From: Eubacterium callanderi
Lineage (GTDB): Bacteria > Bacillota > Clostridia > Eubacteriales > Eubacteriaceae
DNA length: 64,000 nucleotides
Direction: 5' to 3'
NCBI RefSeq assembly: GCF_900142645.1
Contig: NZ_FRBP01000001.1
Span: 62,001 to 126,000, forward strand
In this document: positions 18,727-30,009 of the stretch, one piece after another
Layout: the number at the start of each line of letters is the position of its first letter
Numbering within the stretch: position 1 is the stretch's first letter
Notes under the pieces: generated by a model
The model's input: only the letters and a program-made list of their open reading frames with translations
Databases searched by the model: none
What the model was told of the DNA's origin: nothing
Program-made: the position numbers and the translations under genes

Positions 18727-20799
18727 TCATTCATAATCAAGATATGTTCTTAATTTTACCATTAACGGTGCCTTTTGAATATCTTTTTTTCCATTTGACG
18801 CAAGAATTTCACAAAAGACCACTCCCTTTTTAAGCCGGAACCGGATAAGCTCAGACTCCTGAAGAATATTCAGGCCGACCAGCAACTTAAAGACATTGAG
18901 CGTCTCAAATTTCCGAACGATCTGATCGACTGCCGCTCCCTTTAATTGCACCTGGCGCATCAGGGCATAGATCAGCTTCAGATCCTCCCTTGTCAGGTTC
19001 ATGGCTTCCCGATCAAGGTCTGTCAATCCAAGCTCCGGAAGTTCTGCCACCGGCGCGTTTTTGATCCGCTCCACCAGATTATAGGCGGACTGATTGTGGT
19101 AAAAAGGCGACCGTTTAATATCTTTTAATAATAATTGTACGCTTTTTTTGTCTCGAAAGCAATTAATTTCTGGTTTACATAGGATAGAAAATTGACCGTC
19201 GGTTCCATCATCCAGAGCTGCCCCCATTCCAAAGCCCACACAACGGTAGGGCGGTAGCGAAAACATGAGATGTGTTTTATCACTCCCCATTTTCCGGGCG
19301 TCCTGCGGCTTTAGTCCCTCCATTAAAAATACCGGTCCGGGATTTCCTACACCGTAGGGCTCAAACTGGTCCAGCTCTTCGGCCAGAGCCTCACTCACAT
19401 CGCCTATCCCCATAACACTGTCATAGTACATTGTCTTGGTCAAAAGACGGTCAATCCCCTTTTCTGACGCATAGTCATTGACCTTTTCGGCAAATTGGGG
19501 AATATCTTCCGCAGGAATGCTCAGGCCCGCTGCCTGCTCATGCCCTCCAAAGGTCGTAAAAAGCTCCGAACAGCTCTGGAGTGCCTCGAAAATATTAAAG
19601 CCCTCCACACTCCTGCACGATCCCTTGCCCATTCCCTTTTCGTCTATACCGATGACAACGACAGGATGATACCAGGTTTCCTGAAGCTTACTGGCTACAA
19701 TGCCAATGACTCCAGGGTGCCAGCCGTCCCCGGCCACTACCATAATGCCCTGCTCATCAAGGTGCTGCTGCTCTACCTGCGCCTTAGCCAGCTCTAAAAT
19801 CTCCTGCTCAATATCCTGCCGTTTTCGGTTTTCCATGCTCAGATATGCTGCGATTTCTGCCGCCTGTGCTTCATCCTGTGTCATGTAAAGCTCAACTACC
19901 TTACCGGCCTCACCTAAACGGCCTGCCGCATTGATCTTCGGCGCTATGACAAAGCCGATGTTTCCAGCATTTACCCGCTTAAGCTCACTGACCTCAATCA
20001 ACGCCCGAATTCCAAGATTGACTGGACTGGTATTCAGATAATCAATGCCCAGGGAGGCAATGATACGGTTCTCGCTCTTCAACGGCACAATATCGGCTAC
20101 AGTAGCGATGGCCGCACATTCTATGTACTCCTGTAAATCTGAGTCCAGTTCCAGAACCCTGTCCAGGGCCATCACCATTTTCAGCGCAATTCCTGCACCA
20201 CAGAGCTCTGAAAAGGGATAGTCCGAATCCTCCCGCTTTGCGTCCACAACCGCCAGTGCCCGGGGGACTTCTCCCTGGCACTCATGATGGTCTGTTACAA
20301 TTACATCAACACCCTGTTCGTTACAGTAGTCCACCTGTTCATGGGCGGCAATACCGTTGTCCACACTTACAATCAAAGTGGCTCCCATCTTAATAACTGC
20401 CTCAAGGGCTGGGATATTCATACCGTAGCCCTCCTCCAGACGGTTGGGTATCCGGTAAAAGGCTTCGATTCCAATGCCCTTAAAATAGCGCATCAGAATA
20501 GATACTGCAGTGGTGCCGTCTGCGTCATAATCGCCGTAGATACAGACCTTTTCCCCCTGCTCCCTGGCCTTCAACAATCTGTCGACAGCTTTCTGCATGT
20601 CCGGCAGTCCAAAGGGGTCATAAAAATCCGAGAAGTCCGGCTCCAAATAGGCCATTGCCTTATCAGCAGTGTCATAGCCACGCTTGACCAGCAGTCTGGC
20701 CGACAAAGGCGTCAGGCCACATTCCTCTGTCAGTTCCTCCACTGCCGCAATGTTGGCTTCTGTTTTGCTTTTTCGTTCTTTCCAAATTGTGTTTACCAT
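18727..20799 (-). CDS. recJ: single-stranded-DNA-specific exonuclease RecJ
   Basis: This 690-residue 5'-3' exonuclease of the DHH superfamily acts in recombination and repair. The metal motifs are present: DYDADGTT (about residue 91), SVDNG (about 144), VTDHHE (about 166) and a later DHHA1 GGHEQAAG (about 425). An OB-fold and an additional C-terminal region follow. The start is an ATG with a nearby purine-rich box. It lies downstream of secDF, separated by a terminator. Confidence 0.95.
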   Translation of the reverse strand: MVNTIWKERKSKTEANIAAVEELTEECGLTPLSARLLVKRGYDTADKAMAYLEPDFSDFYDPFGLPDMQKAVDRLLKAREQGEKVCIYGDYDADGTTAVSILMRYFKGIGIEAFYRIPNRLEEGYGMNIPALEAVIKMGATLIVSVDNGIAAHEQVDYCNEQGVDVIVTDHHECQGEVPRALAVVDAKREDSDYPFSELCGAGIALKMVMALDRVLELDSDLQEYIECAAIATVADIVPLKSENRIIASLGIDYLNTSPVNLGIRALIEVSELKRVNAGNIGFVIAPKINAAGRLGEAGKVVELYMTQDEAQAAEIAAYLSMENRKRQDIEQEILELAKAQVEQQHLDEQGIMVVAGDGWHPGVIGIVASKLQETWYHPVVVIGIDEKGMGKGSCRSVEGFNIFEALQSCSELFTTFGGHEQAAGLSIPAEDIPQFAEKVNDYASEKGIDRLLTKTMYYDSVMGIGDVSEALAEELDQFEPYGVGNPGPVFLMEGLKPQDARKMGSDKTHLMFSLPPYRCVGFGMGAALDDGTDGQFSILCKPEINCFRDKKSVQLLLKDIKRSPFYHNQSAYNLVERIKNAPVAELPELGLTDLDREAMNLTREDLKLIYALMRQVQLKGAAVDQIVRKFETLNVFKLLVGLNILQESELIRFRLKKGVVFCEILASNGKKDIQKAPLMVKLRTYLDYE

Positions 20800-20815
20800 A
20801 TGTTTCCTCTATACA

Positions 20816-20846
20816 AAGAAACCGGCTGCTCAACCGTGCAGCCGGC
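20816..20846 (-). terminator. rho-independent terminator after secF
   Basis: CCGGCTGC and GCAGCCGG pair around a short loop between secF and recJ; on the minus strand the stem is followed by a TTTCTTT tract. Confidence 0.75.
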
Positions 20847-20862
20847 TCCTGGTTTCTTACTT

Positions 20863-21807
20863 TTATACCTGCGGCTGTTTATTTCTACCCTTATTGGTAT
20901 TTGAAACCGCTCTTTTTTTATTCTTTTTATTGCTCTTGGAATTTGGGAACCGCTTCTGAAACTGTACCCACAACGGGCTGGCTACAAATATTGATGAGTA
21001 GCAGCCACTGACAATCCCGACGATCAATGGCAGGGCAAAGCTTCTGATCGCTTCTACGCCAAAGATATACAGAGCCAAAATGGCCAGAAGTGTTGTCACA
21101 ACTGTGTTGATGCTTCGTTTCAGGGTCTGTGAGACACTCACATTGACCAGCTCGTTAATGTCGCGCATGCCAATCCGGGTTTCATTTTCACGGATACGGT
21201 CAAACACAACAATGGTATCATTGATGGAATACCCCAAAATAGTCAGAATAGCCGCAATAAAAGGCGCATTGACCTGGATCTGGAACAGAGCGTAAACCCC
21301 AATGACAATGGTAATGTCGTAAAGCAGCGCAATGATGGCTGAGAGTCCAAAATAGAACTCGAACCGGAAAGTAATATAGATCAGCATAAGCAGAACCGCT
21401 ATGGCCGATGCGACCACTGCGTTGCGCGCTGTTTCAGAGCCAACTGTGGCTGTAACAGTATCGACAGAGACCAAATCGCTGTCCTGGAGACTGTATTTAT
21501 CCTTGAACTGATTAAACAGCTCCTTGCGCTGGTCGGTGTCAAGACTTTCCTTGGTACTGATTACAATGCGGTCCTGACCGTCGCCGGCATATGTTATCTC
21601 CGCACTTTTGTCGTATTGATCTGTAATCTGACGTGCGTCGTCGGTGTTGAACTGCGTATGCAGATCAATGGTAACAATGGTACCGCCTACAAAGTCGATC
21701 CCAAAATTCAAGCCTCTTATAAGCAGGGAACCTACACTGATAAGAACCAGAACGATTGCGATGCTGAACCAGATTTTACTTTTTTCAACTAGTTTTAATG
21801 TCTTCAT
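20863..21807 (-). CDS. secF: protein translocase subunit SecF
   Basis: This 314-residue RND-like membrane protein forms SecDF with SecD and uses the proton gradient to aid late export through SecYEG. It has the N-terminal helix, the GLNFGIDFVGGT motif (about residue 31), a periplasmic P1-type domain (about 45-130) and five further helices including the conserved GYSINDTIVVFDRIREN segment (about 196). The tail is Lys/Asn-rich. It lies 15 bp downstream of secD, in the same operon. Confidence 0.95.
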   Translation of the reverse strand: MKTLKLVEKSKIWFSIAIVLVLISVGSLLIRGLNFGIDFVGGTIVTIDLHTQFNTDDARQITDQYDKSAEITYAGDGQDRIVISTKESLDTDQRKELFNQFKDKYSLQDSDLVSVDTVTATVGSETARNAVVASAIAVLLMLIYITFRFEFYFGLSAIIALLYDITIVIGVYALFQIQVNAPFIAAILTILGYSINDTIVVFDRIRENETRIGMRDINELVNVSVSQTLKRSINTVVTTLLAILALYIFGVEAIRSFALPLIVGIVSGCYSSIFVASPLWVQFQKRFPNSKSNKKNKKRAVSNTNKGRNKQPQV

Positions 21808-21822
21808 CTTTCTGCTCCTTCC

Positions 21823-23082
21823 TTAGATCCCATAGAACTTGCCGCTGCCGAACAGATGCGTACCGATGACCAGCTTGGTCAGATGCTTGGTTATAATAAC
21901 AGCTGTCAGCAAGCTCACAATAATACCGAGAATCAGTGTTACAGCAAAGCCCTGAACGCTGCCGCTTCCCATAAAGAACAGCACAAAGCCCGCAATCAGT
22001 GTCGTGACATTGGAGTCGATAATGGTACCCATGGCCCGTTTAAAGCCCGCGTCGATGGCGGCATTGATGGATTTTCCGGAGCGTGACTCGTCTTTAATAC
22101 GTTCAAAGATAATAACATTGGCATCGACAGCCATACCCACGGAAAGAATAATCCCGGCAATCCCTGGCAGGGTGAGTGTAACATTGGCAAAAACCATCAA
22201 AATCAAATCAAGCATAATATAGATGATCAGAGCCAGATCGGCAATAAAGCCAAGACCTCTGTACATAACAAGCATAAACAGCAGAACAGCCGCGATACCG
22301 ATGGCACCGGCGATCAAACTCTGATTCAGGGAATCCTGGCCAAGAGTCGGACCGATGGTTGTCACTTCGATTGGGCTCAGCTTGACCGGCAGCGCGCCGC
22401 CGCGGATAAGCTCAGCCAGATTTCCGGCCTCTTCCATATCGGCCATCCCCTCGATCACGGCCTCACCATTGGTGATGGCCACGTTAACCTTCGGGCTGCT
22501 GATAACCTCATCATCCAGCTTGATGGATATCTGCTGATTCAGGTACTTTTGTGTCGCGTCGGCAAAAAGCTGAGTACCTTCGTCATTAAATTTCAAGGTA
22601 ACAACGGCTTCTTCCAGTCCGCTGCTTGATTTCTGCTGGACTGCTTTGGAGTCCACAACGTCTTTACCGGTCAGAATAACCTCACCGTCCGGGCCCACAA
22701 ATTCCAGCTGAGCGGTTTTACCAATCATATCCAGAGCCTGTTGCTGGTCCTGTACAGAGGGAATGGACACGCGGATACGGTCTTCACCCTGTTTTGAAAC
22801 CTGGGCTTCGCTGACACCCATGGAGTCTACACGTTTTTTTATGGCGGCGACAGTACTGTCCATTTTTTCAGACGTAATACCGCTGTCGTCTGTCGCTTCA
22901 GCCTGAAGCACAACATTCACTCCACCGGTCAGGTCCAGACCATAGTGCACATGGTCTCCTATGTTTCCAATATCATAAATTCCCACGCTAAGGCCATGAA
23001 ACAGAGTATAGCCGCAAAACGCAAGAATCGCAATAAAAATAACCAGTGTGATGGTCTTTTTGGTATTAACCTTTTCTTTCAC
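21823..23082 (-). CDS. secD: protein translocase subunit SecD
   Basis: This 419-residue SecD has an N-terminal helix (about 9-29), the GLDLTGGVNVVLQAE motif (about residue 47), a periplasmic head (about 60-235, shorter than in E. coli as usual for Firmicutes) and six-helix C-terminal RND core with GMAVDANVIIFERIKDE (about 318). It starts the secDF operon; the upstream gltX is only 34 bp away, so gltX-secDF could be distinct units read in the same direction. Confidence 0.95.
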   Translation of the reverse strand: MKEKVNTKKTITLVIFIAILAFCGYTLFHGLSVGIYDIGNIGDHVHYGLDLTGGVNVVLQAEATDDSGITSEKMDSTVAAIKKRVDSMGVSEAQVSKQGEDRIRVSIPSVQDQQQALDMIGKTAQLEFVGPDGEVILTGKDVVDSKAVQQKSSSGLEEAVVTLKFNDEGTQLFADATQKYLNQQISIKLDDEVISSPKVNVAITNGEAVIEGMADMEEAGNLAELIRGGALPVKLSPIEVTTIGPTLGQDSLNQSLIAGAIGIAAVLLFMLVMYRGLGFIADLALIIYIMLDLILMVFANVTLTLPGIAGIILSVGMAVDANVIIFERIKDESRSGKSINAAIDAGFKRAMGTIIDSNVTTLIAGFVLFFMGSGSVQGFAVTLILGIIVSLLTAVIITKHLTKLVIGTHLFGSGKFYGI

Positions 23083-23116
23083 ACACTTTCCTCCTCTACT
23101 TAACCATTAGATACTT

Positions 23117-24601
23117 CTAATGGATCATGCTGCGCATTCTGTCAAGACGCAGTAACAGCTCTTCTTTGCCGAGTACATCCATAATCAGTGTTAAATCGGG
23201 GCCGTGCATTTCGCCGGTCAACATGATACGGGTAGGCATGTAGAGCATTTTCCCTTTTATTTTTTCTGCTTTGTGTTCTTTCTGTATTTCCTTCAGGATC
23301 GCTTTGGCGCGTTCGGTATCCACCACGTCACTCTCTGTAATCTTTTCGACCAAAGCATTAAAGAGTACCGGAACGGTTTCTTCTTTCAGAAGATCAAGGC
23401 TTTCCTGGTCTGTAATCTCAAAATTGCGGTCAAAGAGCACTTTTGTTTCTTCCGGCACCTGCGCAAAATAGTTGAGCCGCTCACGCATAAGCTCGCCAAC
23501 CTTTTCAAGCCATGGCATACGTTTTTCAATATCCGCCTCCGTGATATAGCCAGCGTCCACCAGATACGGAATCATGCGTGCTGTCAGTTCCTCAATGGGA
23601 AGCTCCTTGATATAGTGGGCGTTCATCCAATCCAGTTTTGCCCGGTCAAATACTGCGCCGGATTTATTGATTCTGGACAGGTCAAAGGCTTCGACCAGCT
23701 CGTCCATTGAAAAGATTTCCTGCTCATCCTCAGGGCTCCAGCCTAAAAGGGCCAGAAAATTGATCAAAGCTTCCGGAAGATAGCCTTTTTTAAGAAAATC
23801 ACCGACAGACACATCGCCCTGGCGTTTGCTGAGTTTTTTATGGTCATCATTCAGAATGTTGGATAAGTGAACGTACTGAGGCTGTTCCCAGCCCAAGCAT
23901 TCGTACAAGTACACATGCTTGGGTGTGGAGGGCAGCCATTCCTCGCCCCGGATAACATGGGTAATTCCCATGAGATGGTCATCGACGACAACGGCAAAAT
24001 GGTAGGTTGGAAAACCGTCGGTTTTAATTAACACCTGATCATCCAGATCATTGGTGTTTATCTCAATCCTGCCGCGGACTGCGTCATCAAAGGTGACAAC
24101 GTGGTCTTCCGGCAGTTTCAGACGGATAACGTAGGGTTCGCCAGCTGCGACACGAGCCTCCACTTCTTCTCTGGGCAGGTTGCGGCAATGCCCGTCATAG
24201 CGCGGTGTTTCACCGGCCCTCTTCTGCTTTTCACGTACTTCGTCCAGACGCTCCTTCGTGCAAAAGCAATAGTAAGCCTGCCCATTTTCCAGCAGCTGGT
24301 CAATGTACTTTTTGTAAATTTCCAGACGTTCTGACTGGATATAAGGGCCGTAGTCACCCTTCTGGACAATTTTACCGTCCTCCTCAAAAAGGCCTTCGTC
24401 CGGCACAACGCCGGTTACCATCAAAGCACCCAGCAGATTTTCAACCGCACCTTCTTCGTAGCGGGTGCGGTCTGTATCTTCAAGGCGCAGCAAAAACTGA
24501 CCGTTATTCTTTTTGGCAAACAAATAATTGTATAAGGCGGTTCGCAAGCTGCCCACATGCACGTTGCCAGTGGGGCTTGGAGCAAAACGATCTCTAATCA
24601 T
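23117..24601 (-). CDS. gltX: glutamyl-tRNA synthetase
   Basis: This 494-residue class I synthetase has the HIGH signature as HVGS within [16 protein letters not shown] near residue 17 and the KMSKS-equivalent KLSKR near residue 257, followed by the all-helical anticodon-binding domain. No Gln-tRNA synthetase is in the window; a non-discriminating activity with GatCAB is common in such bacteria but is not shown here. The length is normal. Confidence 0.96.
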   Translation of the reverse strand: MIRDRFAPSPTGNVHVGSLRTALYNYLFAKKNNGQFLLRLEDTDRTRYEEGAVENLLGALMVTGVVPDEGLFEEDGKIVQKGDYGPYIQSERLEIYKKYIDQLLENGQAYYCFCTKERLDEVREKQKRAGETPRYDGHCRNLPREEVEARVAAGEPYVIRLKLPEDHVVTFDDAVRGRIEINTNDLDDQVLIKTDGFPTYHFAVVVDDHLMGITHVIRGEEWLPSTPKHVYLYECLGWEQPQYVHLSNILNDDHKKLSKRQGDVSVGDFLKKGYLPEALINFLALLGWSPEDEQEIFSMDELVEAFDLSRINKSGAVFDRAKLDWMNAHYIKELPIEELTARMIPYLVDAGYITEADIEKRMPWLEKVGELMRERLNYFAQVPEETKVLFDRNFEITDQESLDLLKEETVPVLFNALVEKITESDVVDTERAKAILKEIQKEHKAEKIKGKMLYMPTRIMLTGEMHGPDLTLIMDVLGKEELLLRLDRMRSMIH

Positions 24602-24669
24602 TCAATTCTCCTTCTAATTGATATCGATAATCATGGTTCTATAATTATTACACGCTAACTATTATAGCA

Positions 24670-25617
24670 TTAATTCTTATCTTTAGCATGATTTTTTAGG
24701 TTATTTTTAATAATTCTTGCATTTCGGGCAAGGACATCTTTTCCACGCCAGGCAGCAGCTGTTTTTCCAAACTTTTCTTCAAAATCCGATTCGCTGATCG
24801 CTTCGGTTTCATCAAGCCCAGGATAAATGCTTTCTGGCGCTATGTCCGGCCAGGCCTGTCCGCCGTCTGAGCTCTTTATATTCCAGGGACAGGCCCGCTG
24901 GCAGTCATCACAGCCGTACAGGTAAGTGACGCCCAGCAGTCTTTCTTCCTCTGGGGTCAGTTTTTTCTTCTGGGTCAGATAGGAAACGCACCGTTCAGGC
25001 TCCAGTGTATATCCCTCTCCCAGGGCCTGGTTTGGACATGCCATGAGACAGCGCTGGCAGGTGCCGCATTGGCTTTTAAGCGGCACAGCATGTTTAAAGT
25101 CGATGAGACTGCTTACCAGTATCTGCCCAATAAAAAAGAAACTGCCATATTCTGGATTGATGAGGGTATTGTTTTTGCCGAAAAAACCCAGGCCTGCCCG
25201 CCAGGCTGTGGCCCGGTCCAGAAGGCGGCTGTTGTCCACATAGCTTCTGTATTCAAGTGAAGGGGCTGTCTCCTTTAACAGCGCCATGAGGCCATTCATT
25301 TTTTCTGTAACCACCTCATGGTAATCCTGTCCCCAGGCCACTGAGGCCATCCTTCCGTGTGCAGTATTATCTTCCGGCTCTGGCAGCTCCGTACAGTAAG
25401 GCACGCCAATAACGATGATCCCCTTTACTTTTGGAAAGGCCTGGCTGTAGTCAACGCGCCTGGACGGCGGTGTGCGCTCAAAGCTTGTGATCCTTCCCTG
25501 CTCTCTGCGTTTTTCCAGTATCTCCAGCCACTCTGTCAGAGGGTGCGGCTCTGCAAAGCCAATCATTTCTATTCCAGCCGCTCTGGCGGCCTCTCTGATT
25601 TTTTCTTCCTTCAGCAT
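24670..25617 (-). CDS. queG: epoxyqueuosine reductase QueG
   Basis: This 315-residue cobalamin- and Fe-S-dependent enzyme makes the last step of queuosine synthesis on tRNA. It shows the N-terminal nitroreductase-like B12-binding domain with VDNSRLLDRATAWRAGLGFFGKN (starting about residue 127) and two [4Fe-4S] motifs, CGTCQRCLMACP (about 189) and CDDCQRACPW (about 243). It lacks the C-terminal HEAT domain of longer QueG proteins. It lies alone between a terminator and gltX. Confidence 0.93.
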   Translation of the reverse strand: MLKEEKIREAARAAGIEMIGFAEPHPLTEWLEILEKRREQGRITSFERTPPSRRVDYSQAFPKVKGIIVIGVPYCTELPEPEDNTAHGRMASVAWGQDYHEVVTEKMNGLMALLKETAPSLEYRSYVDNSRLLDRATAWRAGLGFFGKNNTLINPEYGSFFFIGQILVSSLIDFKHAVPLKSQCGTCQRCLMACPNQALGEGYTLEPERCVSYLTQKKKLTPEEERLLGVTYLYGCDDCQRACPWNIKSSDGGQAWPDIAPESIYPGLDETEAISESDFEEKFGKTAAAWRGKDVLARNARIIKNNLKNHAKDKN

Positions 25618-25635
25618 ATTTTTCCTCTGGCTGTT

Positions 25636-25674
25636 AAAATAAAAAGCAGGCTTATTATCTGCAAGCCTGCTTTC
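25636..25674 (-). terminator. rho-independent terminator after ysxC
   Basis: AAAGCAGGCTT and AAGCCTGCTTT pair, and on the minus strand the stem runs into a T-rich tail. It ends the lon-ysxC transcript. Confidence 0.85.
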
Positions 25675-25683
25675 TTTGAAAAT

Positions 25684-26265
25684 TTACAGCCGTCCTTCAA
25701 TTACTTCCCAGGCTTCATCTTTTCCCATCTTAGTGGCTGCTGAAAACAGAATGACATCACTCCGCTTTCTTGGCCGCAATGTATTGAAAATGTTGTCGAC
25801 TGCCTTTTTCTGCCGTACCTTTGAAATCTTGTCGGCTTTTGTCGCGATGATAACCGGATCAAGACCATAATAAGTCAGCCAGTCGTACATGAGCCGATCG
25901 TCCTCAGTGGGCTCGTGGCGGCTGTCTACCAGCAGCAGGACCAGCACCATGTTCTCACGTTTCTGGAGATATTCCTCAATCATAACGCCCCATTTTTCAC
26001 GCTCTTTTTTAGAAACCTTGGCATAGCCATAGCCTGGCATATCCACAAAATAGAAAGCGTCATTAATCTTGTAAAAGTTCATGGTCTGTGTTTTTCCAGG
26101 CTGGGAGCTGGTGCGGGCCAGGCCCTTTCTCTGGATCAGTGTGTTGATAAAGGAGGATTTACCGACATTGGAGCGCCCCAGCAGGACGATTTCCGGCAGA
26201 TTATCCTCAGGATATTGAGATTGCTGGACCGCGCTGATGACGATCTCGGCTTGGGTTACTTTCAT
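25684..26265 (-). CDS. ysxC: ribosome biogenesis GTPase YsxC/EngB
   Basis: This 193-residue TrmE-Era-like GTPase acts in assembly of the large ribosomal subunit. It has G1 GRSNVGKSS (about residue 31), G3 [11 protein letters not shown] (about 76) and G4 TKADK (about 145), and the normal compact length. Its start overlaps the lon stop by four bases, the typical lon-ysxC operon of Firmicutes. Confidence 0.95.
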   Translation of the reverse strand: MKVTQAEIVISAVQQSQYPEDNLPEIVLLGRSNVGKSSFINTLIQRKGLARTSSQPGKTQTMNFYKINDAFYFVDMPGYGYAKVSKKEREKWGVMIEEYLQKRENMVLVLLLVDSRHEPTEDDRLMYDWLTYYGLDPVIIATKADKISKVRQKKAVDNIFNTLRPRKRSDVILFSAATKMGKDEAWEVIEGRL

Positions 26266-28646
26266 TTGAGCTCCTCAAATACAATTTTTGTAACTTCTTC
26301 CATTTTGCTGACCGGGTGGATATTGAGAGCCTCCAGCACCATATCCGGCACTTCCTCAAGATCCTTCTGGTTTTCCTTCGGCAGGATAATTTCCCTGATG
26401 CCTGCACGGTGTGCAGCTGTCAGCTTTTCGCGTAGTCCCCCGATTGGCAGCACGCGGCCTCTCAAAGTGATTTCACCTGTCATGGCCAGATTCTGAGGCA
26501 CTGGCTTACCTGTAAGAGCCGAAATCAGTGCTGTGGTCATGGTAATACCCGCTGAAGGTCCATCTTTTGGCACTGCGCCCTCAGGTACATGCAGATGGAT
26601 ATCGTTCTTTTCATAGAAATCCTCGGCAATACCCAGCTCCGATATTTTGGAACGAATATAGCTGATGGCTGCCTTGGCAGATTCCTGCATGACGTCGCCA
26701 AGCTGACCGGTAATTACGATCTTGCCGGTTCCCTTTACAACAACCACTTCAATCTGAAGCGTTTCGCCGCCAACAGAAGTCCAGGCAAGCCCATTGACAA
26801 GGCCTATCTCCTTGACATTGTTCATAGTGTCAAAGGAATAGCGCTCCATGCCCAGGAATTTGTCAAGATTCTTCTGAGTAACGGAAACACTCTGCTTACC
26901 GTTTTCCACAATTTCCTTCGCGGCCACACGGCACACACGGGCAATCTGGCGCTCCAGCTCACGGACACCGGATTCGCGGGTATAGTAACTGATAATATTC
27001 TGCAGCGCCTTCTGGCTGATCTTACAGCTGCTGGCCTTTAAACCGTGGATTTCCAGCTGCTTTGGAATCAGGTAGCGTTTGGCGATTTCCAGTTTTTCTG
27101 TTTCCACATAGCCGTTGACCTCAATGATCTCCATACGGTCAAGCAGCGGTCTCGGAATAGTAGAAAGAGAGTTGGCTGTGGTCAGGAACATGACATGGGA
27201 CAGATCGAAGGGAAGCTCCAGATAGTTGTCCGTAAAAGTACTGTTCTGTTCCGGGTCCAAAACCTCCAAGAGGGCTGACGCCGGATCGCCCCGGAAATCC
27301 TGGCTAAGCTTGTCAATTTCATCCAGCAGGAACAGCGGGTTCATGGCTTCCGCCTGCTTCAAGTGGTAGATAATCCGTCCCGGAATCGCCCCCACATAGG
27401 TTCTGCGGTGCCCACGAATCTCTGCCTCGTCCCGCATCCCGCCTAAGGACATACGCACATATGGACGGTTCAATGCCCGGGCAATGGACTTGGCAATGGA
27501 AGTTTTACCAACCCCCGGAGGTCCCACCAAGCATAAAATCGGTGATTTCAGAGACTTTGACAGTTGGAGAACAGAAATGTATTCCAAGATACGCTCCTTA
27601 ACCTTCTCCAATGCGTAATGATCGTGATCGAGTATCTTTCTCGCTTCCACCACATTAAGGGTTTCTTCTGTCATAATATTCCAGGGCAGATCGAGAACCC
27701 ACTCAATATAGCTCTCAATCACACCAGCCTCTGAGGACCCTGCCGGGATTTTGTTCAGACGGTTAATCTCATTGGTAACCTTCTCCCGGACCTCGTCGCT
27801 GACGTCAAGTGAATCAAGACGCTCACGGTAATCCTCAATCTCGTCGATGACGTCACCTTCGCCAAGCTCTTCCTGAATGACCTTGATCTGTTCTCTGAGA
27901 ACATATTCGCGCTGGTTTTTATCCAGTTCCGATTTCACCTTGGCGTCAATATTCTGTTCAATGCGAAGCATTTCCAGCTCGCTGACCAGCACCTCATAGG
28001 TGATCATCAGGCGTTTTTCCACATCGGTTTCCTGAAGAATGCGCTGGGCATCCTTGCTTTCCAAAACCAGGTTGGCGCAGATCAGGTCAATAAGATTATC
28101 CGGATTGTCCACAAGGTCCAGCGAGGCCAGCAGGTCTGTCGCCATTTTCCGGGTCATAGTCATATAGGTCGCAAAGGCAGAGCGGATCATGCGGATCAGT
28201 GCCTGATTTTCCTTGGTGTCATAATAAATACTCTGGACCGGCTCATAGAGCACTTCAAAAAAGGGCTCATACTGAATGTACTCAATAATTTTCGCCCTCT
28301 CCTGGACTTCTACGAGAATTCTGGTCAGGTTATCTGGCATTTTAAGCATCTGCTTAACCTTGGCCACACAGCCAACACTGTAGATGTCTTCCGGTTCCGG
28401 GTCTTCTATTTTTATATCCTTCTGTTCGGTCAGAAACACAATCTGATCCCTTGTCATGGCTGTTTCAAGAGCCTGAATGGATTTATCCCTGCCGATGTCG
28501 AAATGAACTACCATTCCCGGAAACACGCTCATACCGCGCATGGGAATCATGGGCAGGCCTTTCTGCTCATCCTTGATATCTTCGGAAAGACCCGCAGGAT
28601 TCTGGATATGATTATTTAAAGTCATTTCATCATTCTCAATATTCAT
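26262..28646 (-). CDS. lon: ATP-dependent protease Lon
   Basis: This 794-residue LonA protease has an N-terminal substrate-binding domain (about 30-220), the AAA+ module with Walker [10 protein letters not shown] (about residue 374) and Walker [10 protein letters not shown] (about 440), and the C-terminal Ser-Lys protease domain with [11 protein letters not shown] (about 697, catalytic Ser). It degrades misfolded and regulatory proteins in the cytosol. It follows the clpX gene, separated by a terminator, and is translationally coupled to ysxC. Confidence 0.97.
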   Translation of the reverse strand: MNIENDEMTLNNHIQNPAGLSEDIKDEQKGLPMIPMRGMSVFPGMVVHFDIGRDKSIQALETAMTRDQIVFLTEQKDIKIEDPEPEDIYSVGCVAKVKQMLKMPDNLTRILVEVQERAKIIEYIQYEPFFEVLYEPVQSIYYDTKENQALIRMIRSAFATYMTMTRKMATDLLASLDLVDNPDNLIDLICANLVLESKDAQRILQETDVEKRLMITYEVLVSELEMLRIEQNIDAKVKSELDKNQREYVLREQIKVIQEELGEGDVIDEIEDYRERLDSLDVSDEVREKVTNEINRLNKIPAGSSEAGVIESYIEWVLDLPWNIMTEETLNVVEARKILDHDHYALEKVKERILEYISVLQLSKSLKSPILCLVGPPGVGKTSIAKSIARALNRPYVRMSLGGMRDEAEIRGHRRTYVGAIPGRIIYHLKQAEAMNPLFLLDEIDKLSQDFRGDPASALLEVLDPEQNSTFTDNYLELPFDLSHVMFLTTANSLSTIPRPLLDRMEIIEVNGYVETEKLEIAKRYLIPKQLEIHGLKASSCKISQKALQNIISYYTRESGVRELERQIARVCRVAAKEIVENGKQSVSVTQKNLDKFLGMERYSFDTMNNVKEIGLVNGLAWTSVGGETLQIEVVVVKGTGKIVITGQLGDVMQESAKAAISYIRSKISELGIAEDFYEKNDIHLHVPEGAVPKDGPSAGITMTTALISALTGKPVPQNLAMTGEITLRGRVLPIGGLREKLTAAHRAGIREIILPKENQKDLEEVPDMVLEALNIHPVSKMEEVTKIVFEELK

Positions 28647-28691
28647 TTTATTGCTCCTTTCTAAGAGATAAAAGGGGATGTCTTTCAGTTA

Positions 28692-28724
28692 TAAAAAAAG
28701 CAATCCCATAAGATTGCTTTTTTA
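28692..28724 (-). terminator. rho-independent terminator after clpX
   Basis: AAAAGCAATC and GATTGCTTTT pair around a CCATAA loop, and the stem continues into a T-tract on the minus strand. It separates clpX from lon. Confidence 0.85.
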
Positions 28725-28732
28725 CAGGTATT

Positions 28733-29998
28733 CTAAGATACACTGGTCGTCTTTTCTTCACTGGCTTTTGGCTGTGATTCCACTACGGGCGCTTCCAGCT
28801 GTTCGACCACATCTTTAGTGATAATAACCTTCGATACGCCTTCCTCCGAAGGTATATCAAACATAATGTCCGTCATGATATTTTCAATAATTCCGCGGAG
28901 ACCTCTGGCGCCAGTGCCATTCTGCAGCGCCTTCTCGGCAATGGCCTTTAAAGCGTCTTTTTCAAATTCCAGCGCTACACCTTCGATTTCAAACATTTTT
29001 TTATACTGTTTAACCAGGGCGTTTTTAGGCTCGGTCAGAATATTGATCAATGCCTCTTCATCTAAATTCTGAAGGGTCGCAATGACCGGAATACGGCCGA
29101 TAAATTCTGGAATAAGGCCGTATTTCAGCAGATCCTGAGGCTCAATATTATCGAGAAGCTCTTCTTTGGCTTTCTCATCAGAGGTTTTAATGGTCGCACT
29201 GAAGCCCATGGAGCCCTTTTCCATTCTACGCTCAATTACCCCGTCCATGCCGTCAAAGGCACCGCCGCAGATAAAGAGAATATTGGAGGTGTCCAGCTGA
29301 ATAAACTCCTGATGCGGATGCTTTCTGCCTCCCTGCGGCGGAACATTAGCAACGGTTCCCTCAAGAATTTTCAACAGGGCCTGCTGTACGCCTTCACCGC
29401 TGACGTCCCGGGTAATGGACGGATTGTCACTTTTTCGGGAGATCTTGTCAATTTCATCTATATAGATAATCCCCTTTTGAGCGCGCTCAACGTCCATATC
29501 TGCTGCCTGCAGCAGCTTCAGCAGAATATTTTCAACATCTTCGCCTACATAACCGGCTTCTGTCAAAGAGGTGGCGTCCGCAATGGCAAAGGGTACATCC
29601 AATACCCGCGCCAGCGTCTGAGCCAGAAGGGTCTTGCCAGAGCCTGTAGGCCCGATTAAAATAATATTACTTTTCTGTAATTCGACATCATCGTCGCTAT
29701 CCAGCATCGCGTTAATACGCTTGTAGTGATTGTATACCGCTACTGCCAGCGCGCGTTTTGCGCGGTGCTGGGAAATAACATATTCGTCAAGCTTTGCTTT
29801 AATCTCACGGGGTGTCGGCACATTTTCAAAATCAATTTCCTTTGGCACATAGTCGTTGGCAATGATTTCTTCACACAGAGCCACACATTCATCGCAAATG
29901 TAGACGCCTGGTCCTGCAACCATCCGCTTTACCTGAGACTGGCTCTTTCCGCAGAAAGAACAGCAAACCTGTTTGATTCCATCTTTTTCGTTTGACAT
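28733..29998 (-). CDS. clpX: ATP-dependent Clp protease ATP-binding subunit ClpX
   Basis: This 421-residue unfoldase feeds substrates to ClpP. The N-terminal C4 zinc-binding domain (CSFCGKS and CDEC, about residues 13-38) is intact, followed by the AAA+ core with Walker A GPTGSGKT (about 116), Walker [11 protein letters not shown] (about 178) and the IGF-type ClpP-binding loop region in the [11 protein letters not shown] segment (about 305). It lies 11 bp downstream of clpP in the tig-clpP-clpX operon. Confidence 0.97.
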   Translation of the reverse strand: MSNEKDGIKQVCCSFCGKSQSQVKRMVAGPGVYICDECVALCEEIIANDYVPKEIDFENVPTPREIKAKLDEYVISQHRAKRALAVAVYNHYKRINAMLDSDDDVELQKSNIILIGPTGSGKTLLAQTLARVLDVPFAIADATSLTEAGYVGEDVENILLKLLQAADMDVERAQKGIIYIDEIDKISRKSDNPSITRDVSGEGVQQALLKILEGTVANVPPQGGRKHPHQEFIQLDTSNILFICGGAFDGMDGVIERRMEKGSMGFSATIKTSDEKAKEELLDNIEPQDLLKYGLIPEFIGRIPVIATLQNLDEEALINILTEPKNALVKQYKKMFEIEGVALEFEKDALKAIAEKALQNGTGARGLRGIIENIMTDIMFDIPSEEGVSKVIITKDVVEQLEAPVVESQPKASEEKTTSVS

Positions 29999-30009
29999 AT
30001 TAATTCCTC